From Schizochytrium sp. TIO01 (taxonomy: Eukaryota; Sar; Bigyra; Thraustochytrida; Thraustochytriidae), in assembly GCA_004764695.1 (NCBI GenBank), contig SMSO01000033.1, positions 2,185,001 through 2,249,000 on the forward strand: DNA of 64,000 nucleotides. The letters are read 5' to 3'. Shown in pieces: positions 21,601-31,125 of this stretch (positions within the stretch are counted from its first letter, which is position 1; the number at the start of each line of letters is the position of its first letter). Under the pieces are notes generated by a model. It worked only from the letters and a program-made list of their open reading frames with translations, made no database searches and was not told the origin of the DNA. The position numbers were made by a program, and so were the translations under genes.

Positions 21601-23436
21601 GAGCGCGCTCGTAAGAATGCGCGGCAGAACAGGGCACCTAAAGATACTCGCGCACGGGTTCTAGGACAAGTAGCAATTTACCAAAATATGGTTCTAGGTC
21701 AGCATCAGGAGGCTGCCCAGAGCTTTGAAAAAGCTGTGCAGCTTGATGAAACGTTTGTTGACGCCTGGTATGAATTAGGGCGTCTGCGCTTTGCAGCTTT
21801 GGACGATGCCGAGGGTGCAGTTGAAGCATTCAAAGCAGCTCTTGAGCATTCTCAAACACATTTACCTTCTCTTATTGCACTGGCTCAGATCCTAGCTAAT
21901 AGCGCAGCACGTGGAGATGTTGAACGCGCAGAAGAATTGTTCACTCAAGCTTTAGAGCTTGACCCAAACAATACACGAGTCCTACTATCTTACGCAGAAT
22001 TTCTGGCGAATGTCAGTAAGTCAGAGATTCGTGCGGAATCAGCCTATAGTCAAGCCCTGGCGAACGCAGCGTCTGAAGATCTGAAGGGTTTGTGCTATAT
22101 GAAGATGGCAGCCTTTTTTGAAAAACGTACTACTCGGGCGATTGACGTCGGTAATCTAACTAAAGCTGTAGAATATTATGAGTCTGCACTCAAGGTTGTT
22201 GGATCCGTTCAACGCGGGGCTTGCTTAGTGGCACTTGGAAGGTGTAAAGCAGAAATGGGACATTTGGAGCAAGCTCGAGAAGCTTTGGAAAAGGCTTTGG
22301 CCGTTGATTCCTCAAGTATTGAGGCTAAATGGCGTTTAGCGAGTGTTGAGCAACGTTGTGGGAAACGTGGGGCCGCAGGGAAGCTCTTTCGTGTCGCCTT
22401 TGAAGAAGCTCCCAATGATGGATATGTCCTTACCCATTTTGCACATTTCCTTCTCGATTACCGCGGGCCTACGGATGACCGTCAGCTAGTGGTTGCAGAA
22501 AGTATGCTTCGAAAAGCTTTGGAAGTTGCCAAACCTGAAAAAGGAAGCAGCAGTGCGTTCTCTAGTACTGTCCCATCTATGAACAGCTCTTCAGAAGACT
22601 TCAAGCCACTTGCATTAACTCTTCTTGGGAAACTTCTGGCACGAGATCCATCAAGGCGAAAGAATGGCCTAGAATTGCTCGAGCAGGCTTTGGAAGAAAG
22701 GCCGCGGGCCTACGACACTTGCTACACCTTGGCATTGGTCCTTAGTGAAAATGCGATCCTCTCGCGAGCCGTTCTGTATCAAGGACGTGAGCAAAAGAGC
22801 GCACAGCAAACCTTGGAGCGGTGCATCCAGCTTTTTATTACAGCATCTGAGCTACAAGACACCTCAGTTGATGCTCCATTGCGAGCTGCAGCACTTTTGC
22901 TTTGCATTGCCGAAACCTACGATGATCCTCTTGAGCGACAAAGTAGTCTTGAGCGAGCTTTAAAGTATGGAGAACGAGCTGTGCGTCGAGCTTCTAGAGC
23001 TCAGCGTAAATCTAGTAATCGACCGCTTGCGTCTCGTCAAGCCGAAGCTAACTACTTGTGTGGAATCGCACTAGAGCGCCAGCGAAGGTTTGGCGAAGCA
23101 ACAACAAACTTTCTCGATGCCATTACTTTGAACCCTTCGCACGTATTAGCGATGTATCACGCCTCACGTCGTAAAGAAATTGACCTTGATGATTTAGAGG
23201 GTGCGCAGCGCCTCTGTATGGACGCTCTTACAATTTCCCCTTTGACACATGTTGGCAAGGTTGATCATAGTGTGCTCTGCCAAAGGGTTTTACGTGACTA
23301 CGAACTTGCTGAGGCTCGTTTCATGATAGTTGATGGCGAGCGCGAAGATCCTGCTGCAGCCCGGGCTCTTGTCATGCACCAGCAGCTTGCACAAAAGGCC
23401 CAAGAGGTCAGTTCTTCTTCGTCATGCAAAAAGTAA
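18619..23436 (+). CDS. Large TPR-repeat protein with EF-hand-like and beta-grasp-like segments
   Basis: The frame is open from before 18556, but the first ATG is at 18619, giving 1605 residues in one exon. Residues about 20-100 form a helical segment with an EF-hand-like loop (FSRTGSITCDSFITFWE). A Gln-rich stretch lies at about 142-164. Residues about 307-364 resemble a small ubiquitin-like/KHA-like module (LRLEDLREGDQLEVV). Residues about 497-548 hold a second EF-hand-like loop (VDQESTGTISVRHFQDMI), followed by a charged coiled coil (about 554-585). A disordered Ser/Pro/Arg region follows. From about 870 to 1530 there are some 13-15 TPR motifs, for example AQSFEKAVQLDETF, AEELFTQALELDPNN and AREALEKALAVDSSS. 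TPR solenoids are protein-binding scaffolds; long TPR proteins of this kind occur in ciliary transport and in assembly complexes. The specific partner is unknown. Confidence 0.9.
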   Translation: MRGTEATPQSGRLGGSAEDRLLLRKVYQALDTLQDDRVKRQDLLSIAAKVQDKSILEAIRASPWLHDLLQPERWGKNILKTSFSRTGSITCDSFITFWEDYQQEPASESESQFTRRDTFGSIDSFGSAGSEYYRPHNHHRQNNTGLQQQLRQQQQEPRQQQEKLEAISPNPSNQAVVQYEEIKFNQETNGHKINERLAGNTAKVDVNTPPLSHQSRPLPPQGTRKILRALSVSSKSSSGGVVAALTTSSETGTPVVTNTQGHKPAQLAMQSAFTPQLDQGARVSVRANLQLLGISNSSSSQFADSPPQIVVVTGTFGQFVDSLAQRLGFTWSDDFILVHSLLRAQVLRLEDLREGDQLEVVRRDIFRAAPAFTVSRTGVKQGVAPASNSKGDVHHGGHVEDERNERSGNENESTKSEKINIKEVSPFATFVRRPSWKDHYDSQPLPSTVRHSIRSILKRVSTSSSRWQHIAPQGSCPDEDTLRDRLSEFVSTEKRKKLSIDRVIAGVDKLDLQYGLGRNHTRLLFVAVDQESTGTISVRHFQDMILLWREVWAEHQAVLRLRAAEAEAEEKARQEEAERRLQEANALSSGDAAPPFNSNIEKSNLHEDSLELSKSSDSDSEDETGLVRPRGHTPATSTEANSAALRPKTPGSLSSSKSSLSQPNQRRPKTANNEPQNTSRVPFYSKVSQTTTHNKHMSRNAMNKEKRIMQARTAANQYSLASVRPSSAMPATALISDRLQGVDRRRPPRTPSNHRRHSIERSEDILSRPSTAPSSGSHFSRRGPTHPALQTEEEYLRAMHESKGEDPVLLVGYASLLLNQVRRRTGYLHVPKVHQQSQTSAWSPKTGLQVFDEEHQRVENTIDAAHRRKMDKARQFLKRALHASKLAENRNTVDWAETRAEILCKLGEICEIERDVGQARTFFHKAVQEDPRSPHILCKYGTFLHKLGDTAGAKEYLLEALVHDRNCIDALLGYAILMSRSPDPCDHKLAAQYFERARKNARQNRAPKDTRARVLGQVAIYQNMVLGQHQEAAQSFEKAVQLDETFVDAWYELGRLRFAALDDAEGAVEAFKAALEHSQTHLPSLIALAQILANSAARGDVERAEELFTQALELDPNNTRVLLSYAEFLANVSKSEIRAESAYSQALANAASEDLKGLCYMKMAAFFEKRTTRAIDVGNLTKAVEYYESALKVVGSVQRGACLVALGRCKAEMGHLEQAREALEKALAVDSSSIEAKWRLASVEQRCGKRGAAGKLFRVAFEEAPNDGYVLTHFAHFLLDYRGPTDDRQLVVAESMLRKALEVAKPEKGSSSAFSSTVPSMNSSSEDFKPLALTLLGKLLARDPSRRKNGLELLEQALEERPRAYDTCYTLALVLSENAILSRAVLYQGREQKSAQQTLERCIQLFITASELQDTSVDAPLRAAALLLCIAETYDDPLERQSSLERALKYGERAVRRASRAQRKSSNRPLASRQAEANYLCGIALERQRRFGEATTNFLDAITLNPSHVLAMYHASRRKEIDLDDLEGAQRLCMDALTISPLTHVGKVDHSVLCQRVLRDYELAEARFMIVDGEREDPAAARALVMHQQLAQKAQEVSSSSSCKK

Positions 23437-23888
23437 ATGTTCTTTAGACTTGAGAATTTTGGTAGGCCTAGGTACCTACATGGTTTCACAAAACCAAATT
23501 TATTATGAACTCTATTCCATAAATCAAGAATAAAACTTGTCTCTGTATCGAGCGATTTTATGGTTATCATTCTAGTGACGACGTGCAACTTGTTTTGTTT
23601 TCCTTACAGGTGAAGCATACATAATCATTGCCATCGTATCTACCATGAGTCATATAATGTAGTGGCGCTCCCAACAAATTTGCCTCATCCAATTCCTAGG
23701 TACTACCTACTATAAAGGTGTCTATCTAGTGCTATGCGCCATTCCAGCATATGCTAGACCTGATAGGACACCCTAAGCAATTGCTAGTGATAAGAAATCG
23801 CTTGGCGATGGCATCAATCAATCAATTATAATCAATAAATCTCGCCTTGCCTGGTGAGTTAATCGCACACGCACATCGCGTAAGCACG
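23437..23888. other. Short intergenic region with palindromes
   Basis: About 450 bp. It contains TAGGTACCTA at 23469-23478 and TAGGTACTACCTA at 23697-23709, both self-complementary around their centres. There is no gene. Confidence 0.5.
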
Positions 23889-24563
23889 ATGTCCGGAAAG
23901 TCTGCATTGGCCCGTGCCTTGATGAAGAAGAAGAAGTCTCTTCTTCAACAGAAGGCGTCCAAGCCGCTTTCTCCAGCGTTGGTCAACGACTCCGATGACG
24001 ATGGCCAAGGCGTAGATGCAAGCAGCAACTCAGTGGAGGCAAAAACCACACGCCCAAAGAAATCGCAAGTCCGCGTGAAAAGGGCTCGCGAGAGCAAGGC
24101 TGATATTGATGAGACTTCCGAGTCTGAGTCTCATACAGTGGCGAGAAAAGTTTCTAAACGCAAGAGGGCTGAGCCTATTCCACGTGCAGCAGGCTCCAAG
24201 GCGCACGATTATATTCAAATTCAGACTTTGACGCGTCGAGGTCGCAATAACATGGCCAAACCGAGCATTCTGGTGCGCCTTAATGAGGAGGACTTTGCAG
24301 AGCAGTTTCAAAATCTTTTTGAGGAGCATGTAGAAGGCTTCACGGGCCTCAGAGGTGCTAAACGCGAACGGACAACTAAGGAACGCAACATGGAGTGGCG
24401 CCTTCGTGTGGAGGCTAAAAAGCAGCAAGAAAAAGGCAGCAGTACTGGCATCTCTAAGGAAGACGCAGCTCGCAAGAAGGCGTTTGAGAAAGCACAGCAG
24501 GAGAAAGTTCGTCAAGCCGCCATCGAGAGGTATCGTGCGTTGAAGAAGCGGCAACACAAATGA
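23889..24563 (+). CDS. Unrecognised small basic, probably nuclear protein
   Basis: The first ATG of the open frame is at 23889 (AAGCACGATGTCC), giving 224 residues. The N-terminus is Lys-rich (ALMKKKKSLLQQK). An acidic patch (NDSDDDG) and two basic NLS-like clusters (KKSQVRVKRAR and KVSKRKR) follow. The middle (about 98-150) is the most ordered part, with a conserved-looking stretch RRGRNNMAKPSILVRL and an acidic Phe-rich helix (EEDFAEQFQNLFEEH). The C-terminal about 70 residues form a highly charged helix or coiled coil ending in KKRQHK. The composition resembles nucleolar or ribosome-biogenesis accessory proteins, but I recognise no defined family. It lies 452 bp downstream of the TPR gene on the same strand. 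Confidence 0.8.
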   Translation: MSGKSALARALMKKKKSLLQQKASKPLSPALVNDSDDDGQGVDASSNSVEAKTTRPKKSQVRVKRARESKADIDETSESESHTVARKVSKRKRAEPIPRAAGSKAHDYIQIQTLTRRGRNNMAKPSILVRLNEEDFAEQFQNLFEEHVEGFTGLRGAKRERTTKERNMEWRLRVEAKKQQEKGSSTGISKEDAARKKAFEKAQQEKVRQAAIERYRALKKRQHK

Positions 24564-25291
24564 AGTTAGATGGCTACTAATGTCACAGAGTGAATTGTGG
24601 CGTGCTAGGGCTTTCGTGCGTAGTGCATGAACTAGAAAACCTGCTCGCCGGATAGGTGGTCGCCATTGTCAGGATACACTGCGCATATGAAGCAGTGCTG
24701 AACAATGTTCAAAGGTATTTATGTATGCATAAAAATCTGAGCAGGATGAACCAAAGTCTGTTGTTTTACCAGGACGTAGTGCTTCTAATTCTTAGAACAA
24801 ACAGCTCAAAGCCATTTCCATTAGAAAGGACCGTTTGACGAGACAAAGTATATCGCTTCATTTATCTATGAAATAGAGCCAATTGTAGTCGTCGTCTATA
24901 CGTTTACGCAGGGTGAACATTTCAACGACAACAAAAACTTCTTTACGAGTGAATATCTGAACGTTTACTGTAACACGGGAAGCTTTGTTTGCCCCTTGGT
25001 GTCTATCGCTATGTAGAACGAAGGTATGCCACCTTGTTTAAAAGCTCGTTTTAAGCATCTTACTCAATGCTCCATCAACTATCAAATTGAATTAATTTTT
25101 GTGTGAAATATTTATCCTTTACCCTAATCAGCTAATACTTGTTACATCTATAGCTAGTGATTCAAAACATCTTCATAGTTTCTGAATTGTCTGAAGCTAG
25201 GGTAACATGTAAGCTTACACCCGAAACTTATTTATAGATGCTTCCGGATATAACACTGAATCATTCGGATCTAATTTGAGATTGTTCATTG
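24564..25291. other. AT-rich intergenic region
   Basis: About 0.7 kb with frequent stops in all frames. I see no gene. It separates the basic-protein gene from the decayed minus-strand coding region. Confidence 0.55.
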
Positions 25292-26655
25292 TCACAGTCT
25301 AGATTGTGTGTGCTTGGGGAGGAAGGCTTTTGCACAATAGGGTTTTATAAGGATAATCCCTTTAATCATCGTTGAGGAGAAGTCCGTTATCGTTTCTTGG
25401 CTTGTCATCACGTCTCTTCTTTGTGTCAGGACAGACTGCAGTTCTGTGACCAGGTGTATTGCAGATAGGATACATTTTCGTTTGGTATCTGCACTGTTTT
25501 CATGTATGATTTGATAATTCATAACGAGAGCGCTAATTCCTATGGACGCTGTGAGGTATTTCCCCCCAATTAATACCCTTTAAGTGCATTCTATTATGGG
25601 AGTAATGGGTTTAAAATTATTTATGGCATTAAAATTGGAGTTCTAAAAAAGAATATGCTTTCAGGTTCTGAGTGTCACCGGCATTTTATTTATAGGCTCA
25701 GCGACTTGCATCTAACCTTTGTAAGGCAGAGGTACGTATAAATAATGAAGTCATAACTGTAGTGCTCATTAGCCAGTACTCCATCACATATGGCTTTGAT
25801 TTGTCTTCCCATATATGGCATACGAGGAAGAAGACTCATAAAAACTAACTGGTTGTCCAGCGTTAGGCCTGCATACACTACAGCCGTGGTGCTTAACCTC
25901 AGATCTGTGAACCATTGATAGCACCCTTCACTAGGCTAGTGTTCCAACAGGCGGACATGAAAGTTTTGTAAACTCCTCTAGAAGTACCTGAGCAAGTTTT
26001 AGGCTGCGTTGACCTGGCGGCATTTCGAGGATTCGTTTCAGAGATATCCAGGTTTGCATTCCAGCGAATCCGCGTTTTGTACCAACGAAAAGTTCATTAT
26101 TTTGTGTGAATGCTGGACCAGCTTGTGCTTTAAGTAGATTGAAAGATCATTGTTGATAGCCCCCCCCGTTTCTTATCTTTGGGCCCAATCGCTCGTATCT
26201 TGTCTCTGGAGAGAAAATTGTATAGGAGACTCGTGTTCTGGCCTTTTGATACAACCTTCGGTTTTAGTTTTTTAGATGATAGTGTGGTTTTCTTTTTGTA
26301 CGAAGGTCCTCCTTCATCCTCGTTTTCATTTTCATCATTAGATCGAGATCTAACGTTCTTTGCCTGAAATGAATGAGCCCTTTGGATGATTTCATTTTGT
26401 CTCCCTTGATTTCAGCGAGTAACGTTCACAGCTGATTCTGAGTTATTTTTTGTATTCCACTGATAATTGTTTCTTGTATCTTGTCCATCCTCGTTTCGAG
26501 ATTCTGTATTTCCGAGCCTTAAATCATCTTCTCTTTGTCCTTTCCGTCCGCTGCCATATATTCTTGCCATTCTTTAATAAGCTGCTTTAGTTCTCCTTAT
26601 TAGAGGAAGTCATTGATCTCTGTACATCAAGTTCGCATTCTTTAATGTTAAGCAT
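25292..26655 (-). pseudogene. Decayed protein-coding gene, unknown family, possibly mobile-element derived
   Basis: No single long frame exists, but the minus strand reads as a chain of protein-like blocks in shifting frames. From 5' to 3' they are: an ATG at 26655 with a short block; coiled-coil blocks at about 26593-26519 and 26518-26426 (LETRMDKIQETIISGIQKI); a charged block at about 26375-26161 (SKGQNTSLLYNFLSRDK); a block at about 26148-25931 (NNELFVGTKRGFAGMQTW); a block at about 25915-25690 (LTLDNQLVFMSLLPRMPYMG); and a last block at about 25573-25292 (TKRKCILSAIHLVTELQSV). The joins need frameshifts, one at an eight-base G run (26160-26167), and there are in-frame stops. Codons are A/T-rich, unlike the neighbouring genes. 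A coiled coil followed by a helical domain would fit a retroelement gag-like protein, but I find no RT, integrase or LTR. The alternative is a dead host gene. Confidence 0.45.
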
Positions 26656-28100
26656 TTTTGGTTCGATCGGCTCGTATGGTGGAAAGCGCAGAGATAACTT
26701 GAGAATAGAGTGAAACTAAGATAATGGCTCCGCGAGGTCTATCGAAGGAAACGTAAGAAAAAACGATTATGTTAGATCCAGGTTGCGACCTACCTAGCTG
26801 CGAGCAGGGCAGATGGTGTAGTAAGGTTCGTTTGGTCAGGTTAGCCCGCTAGCTTGATACTACTTTGATATCATTGCTCTCGCTAGTCAGACACAACTTC
26901 TATCAATGTTAAAATTAGGTTAGAAACTTTAAACCAAGCAACCTCATGAAGTACAAAAATCGATTGCAGCCTCAGTACAAGAAAAGGCTTTGTTTTCAAG
27001 ATGTCCCAGTTCTGGTCTTGCAAAAGCGTAGCACACATTAAAAAGAAACTACGGAGATTCTCTATTAAATCTTCATCATGCAAGGTTGGCTGGGATCTTG
27101 TGATTCATGTGTTAAGACTTGCAAAGTCATGAATCTGTTCAGTATGTAAGCATCGATGTGCGAAATACTGGATGGAAATGCGCGCCGTGAATTCTTACTG
27201 TGGCTTCAATAAGGGAGACATTGACTTTCTAACGCGGTATCAGTTTTACTCTTGTTTCGCATCTTTGTAATTCCAACGTGGCCTGGTTTTCCTTTGAGAC
27301 TTCTTATTCTGCAGGCTCGTTGCTGGCATGATTTGCATACATTCGTCTGAGCAAAAGCAACATTGAAGTAATATACAGCTCCTGTCTAACCTAACCTAAC
27401 CTAACCTAGTTCTCCTGTCATTGGACTGACATCATGCATTCATCTCTACCTGTATCCAGACCTGAAACCCCAATAACTCATATATCATCCTCTTTCTCTT
27501 TCTCCTGAGTCCGTCATCATTGTCAGACTACCTCTCCACGCTTCACAGCACATGCTACTCTGCAATAAAAGGCAACATTGATGGATGGGATAATGTTCTC
27601 AAAAGTACACGAGACCATATGAGGAATAAGGATCAGAGTTCTTGCCAATGAGAAAGTTGGTTCTTGCAAAAATATACCCATTTGCTAATGTGCTGCAAGT
27701 TTCTTCTTCATTTGGCGTTGAATCACTCGTATTATAAGTAATTTTTCTGCCGCCAACAAAATGCGCCCATCTCTTATGCCAGAAAAATCACATTGATCGG
27801 CGAAAATCACATTTGCATATGCTGTGAAAGCAAACAAAAACGCAAAAGCAAAAGCAAGAGCTCCAAAACTCCATTCCAGTTCCTCCTATCTCAGATCCTG
27901 CTCATCAATACTATCGTCGTTCCAATGTACGCTAAACATAAATATATAAATAAAGAACACAACCTAATGTTTCGGAACACTTCCTCCAATTATCCCCATC
28001 TACAAGTTTACCAGTCCACCCTTCTTGGGCTGTCTATGTTCGGAAACCTTGGGCCACCACGGCGGGACGGCCTCTTTGTGTCTGAGGGGTTGTCTACCTA
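26656..28100. other. AT-rich flank of the decayed gene, with further minus-strand fragments
   Basis: No intact gene. On the minus strand, a 66-codon ATG-started frame at 27083-26883 reads as hydrophobic helices (LQSIFVLHEVAWFKVSN). A Cys-rich piece lies near 27350-27240 (QCCFCSDECMQIMPATS). They may be further remnants of the same decayed element or chance frames. A TTAGG-type array lies at 27386-27409. Confidence 0.35.
27386..27409. repeat. Short (CTAAC)n array, complement (TTAGG)n
   Basis: Four perfect CTAAC units followed by CTAG. Read on the minus strand this is TTAGG, the arthropod-type telomere unit rather than the TTAGGG of most protists. At 24 bp it could be a chance microsatellite. 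Confidence 0.8.
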
Positions 28101-28684
28101 CCAGGGTGACGGTGTCTCAGTGTCCTCGCTCTTTGCTTTGGGAAGCGTTGATCGCCAAGGAGGAAGGAATTGGAGCAATGAATTAATTAATGAACGAATG
28201 AATGAATCAATCAACAGTCAATCACTCCCTCCATCCTCAGGCTCTCAGCGCGTGCTTCTCAGAAAGAAAGCAAGCAGAGGAGGGTCCGCGAACCGCGCCG
28301 CCCGGAGCCGCCTCCGTCTTGGCCTCTTCTTCTTCGTCGCCTGCTGTGCTGCTTTCTTGCTTTGCCAGAAGCTGAGGCCGTCCTCACGTCCTTACGTCAT
28401 CTGCCAAAGAAGAAGAGAAGATCTCAGAGGAAGAGAGAAAGAAAGAGAGAAAGAAAGAGAGAAAGAAAGAGAAGGAAGAAAGAGCGATATCTCCATCCAT
28501 CCTCGCAGATTGGGCTCGCTCTTCCGCGCCCTCCTATGGTAAACAATAGGAGGTGCCTAGCGCTGTGCTCTGCAGGACGATGGGGATTCATTCATTCATT
28601 CATTCATTCATCTTGACGGGGCTCCATCCTTGACGGCTTCGGAAAAGGCCGAGGTTCGCTCTTTGTTTGCTTTGGCCTCTTGAT

Positions 28685-28740
28685 TGACTGACTGACTGAC
28701 TGACTGACTGACTGACTGACTGACTGACTGATTGATTGAT
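28685..28740. repeat. (TGAC)11 passing into (TGAT)n
   Basis: Eleven perfect TGAC units (28685-28728), then TGAT units. The unit changes by one base at the edge. Confidence 0.9.
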
Positions 28741-28927
28741 AACCTTCATTCGGGAGGGCTGAGGAGAGTTCATCGCGGCCGTCTGTGCCATGGATGCATC
28801 AATTGCATATGCATTCTGTACCCTACTGCTTAGCTCTCGTTAGCGCGGACGTTGAGCCAACTAGAGAAACCGGAGAAGAAGAACCTTATTCAGGAAAAGA
28901 AACTATTCAAAGAAGCTTCTCCCATAG

Positions 28928-28982
<55 letters not shown>
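28928..28982. repeat. (TTAT)n array
   Basis: About 55 bp of uninterrupted TTAT/TTTA units leading into an AT-rich spacer. Confidence 0.9.
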
Positions 28983-28984
<2 letters not shown>

Positions 28985-29346
28985 AATGTTTTTTAAAATT
29001 AAATTATTACTATTAAAGTAAAAGAAACATGGAGGTGTCTGTTTCTGTTTGCCCCGTTCCCCGTTCTCTCACAAGAGTTGGTTGTACTCAGTGTGCGCCT
29101 GTCACGCTTCTGTGAGGCTCACTTGGTCCCCGCTGCTTGCTTTCTTTCTTTCATTTAGGGAGAGAGGACCGCCATCAATGACCCCTGCCTGCTCACTCAC
29201 CTCGAGCGTGTCTGAAAAGAAGAGCTGTTCTTTCAATAGGCCGGTGCATGCATGCATAGCGAGCAGCGGGCATGGCGAGGAAAAGGAGATCGAATGAACA
29301 CTTATATCCCTTTTTCAGAATCCAAAGTTCATCTAATTCATCGTAA

Positions 29347-29347
29347 A

Positions 29348-29378
<31 letters not shown>

Positions 29379-29381
29379 CCT
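29347..29381. repeat. (CAGA)8 array
   Basis: About eight perfect CAGA units. Confidence 0.9.
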
Positions 29382-30316
29382 TTCTTTGTTCAAGAGGTAA
29401 AAGCCTCGAAGTTTTAAATATTTTTTAAGATAGTATTTATTTTTTAATTATAAATTTAAATAGGTTTGTGTTGAAATTGGAGTTGAAAGCACACAAAAGC
29501 GATTCTTTAAAGTGAAAGAAAGGAGAGCAGCGGATGGATATCTTCTCTCTCGCGCGAGAATGTTCCTGAGCATCCGCCTCCTCATTTGCCTGCCTCTTGG
29601 CCTTGTCGCAGGCGGGTGCGGGACGTGTGCACGGTCTGATGCAGCCATCCACATCCCTCAGGTCTGTTTCATTCTGACTGTCACGGCCCATCGCAAGACG
29701 TGCAGGCGCAGAGAGCATGATCGTGGTATTATCATTACAATTCAATTAAAGTTTTTCATCATCGAAACAATATTAGTACTTCATTGAACGTGGAGATATT
29801 AGAAACAAACAAACAAACAAACAAACAAGAAATAAAACGTTTTTGTACAAGGCAAAAAAAGGACGAATCGATCGATGAGCCTCCGTGAACAATCAGAGAG
29901 CACGCATTCCCTTCCACTCACCTCGATAAATGAGCTTGGCCTCCCGCCTGCCTGCCTGCTCTGGCACAGCTTTCCTGAGGCGTCCCAAGCCTCGTGGGCG
30001 TCTGTCTGTCTGTCTCTCTCCCTTCCATCATCAAGCCCAAGAAGAAGCTAGCTAGCTAGCTTTCGTTAAATCTCAAGTGGAAAAGCGAGCTTCAAGTTGC
30101 TTCTCTTTCATGCATGTCAGCCGCTGTTGTTCTGTTTTCTCTCCGTCGTTCTCCTTGTTTGTCCTTGAAGAAGAACAGCAGCAGCTAGCTGCAACTTTCT
30201 CTGTCCAGAAAGGCCAAACAAGCGAAGAAGAAGAAGAAGAAGAAGAAGAAGACCACCTCTCATTCCCACGCCCAGTTGATAAGCCTTCCTTCCTCACGGC
30301 AGGCCGCGATATTGTT

Positions 30317-30363
30317 CGTTTGTTTGTTTGTTTGTTTGTTTGTTTGTTCGTATGTTTGTTTGT
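30317..30363. repeat. (TTTG)n array, interrupted
   Basis: TTTG units broken near 30348 by CGTATG. Confidence 0.85.
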
Positions 30364-31102
30364 ATCTTTCCCATTCGCTTCTTCTTCTTCATTTGAGGGG
30401 CGAAGAAGCAAGCTCTCTCAAATTTAGCGTCGCTGAGCTGCAGGTTCGAGGAGTACCTCTCTTCTTCATCTGCCAACTTGACGACGCGTACGCAGGCACA
30501 CACACACAGACAGAAGCGCGGATGGCCGCCGCCTTTCCGTCGTTCTGCGCCATCCACGATTGATTTGAGTCTCGTCGTCGCGCTTAAAAGATGGAGGACG
30601 CTTTCTCTGCTTTGCTTTTCTCTGCTCTGCTTTGGAATCACTTCATTCATTCTTTCATTCTTTCATTCATTCATTCATTCTCTCTTCTTCTGCGGGAGGG
30701 CCGCCGCTTCTTTCATGGCTATTGCTGATGCACCCGCGACGAACTCGGGCCCATGGCATGCAGGGAAGCAGGCTCCGCTCCGCCTTGGTGGCCTCAGGCG
30801 CCTTTCTCGATCTATGCGAGCGAGCGTGAGCAGCGTATGCAGCGGTGGCGAAGTTCTCTTTCTCAACATTGCGAACCAACCTTCAAGTTGTGATCTTGAA
30901 ATGGCGACCGTGATTGATTTTGACCTCCAACATTGAGGGTCGCTTACCTTTCTTAGTCCTTCGGGTCGGTCTCTTCTTGCCAACTAATAATTAGAAAGAA
31001 ATGCTCATCGAGAGGAAACATAACTGTTCTCGCTTCGCTTTGGAAAATAGTCATGTTTTAAATGTTTTAAAGTTAAAGCTGATTAGACTAAACAGAATTC
31101 CG

Positions 31103-31125
31103 TTTTTTTTTTTTTTTTTTTTTTT
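31103..31125. repeat. Poly-T run of 23
   Basis: An uninterrupted T run entering an AT-rich spacer. It could be the A-tail of an inserted retrosequence read on the minus strand, but I see no element attached. Confidence 0.85.

Noticed and set aside
27793-28542. 249-codon + frame with Arg/Glu/Lys repeats
   Set aside because: It starts at a non-ATG codon and runs through ATGA and GAAA microsatellites. No domain or conserved-looking segment is visible.
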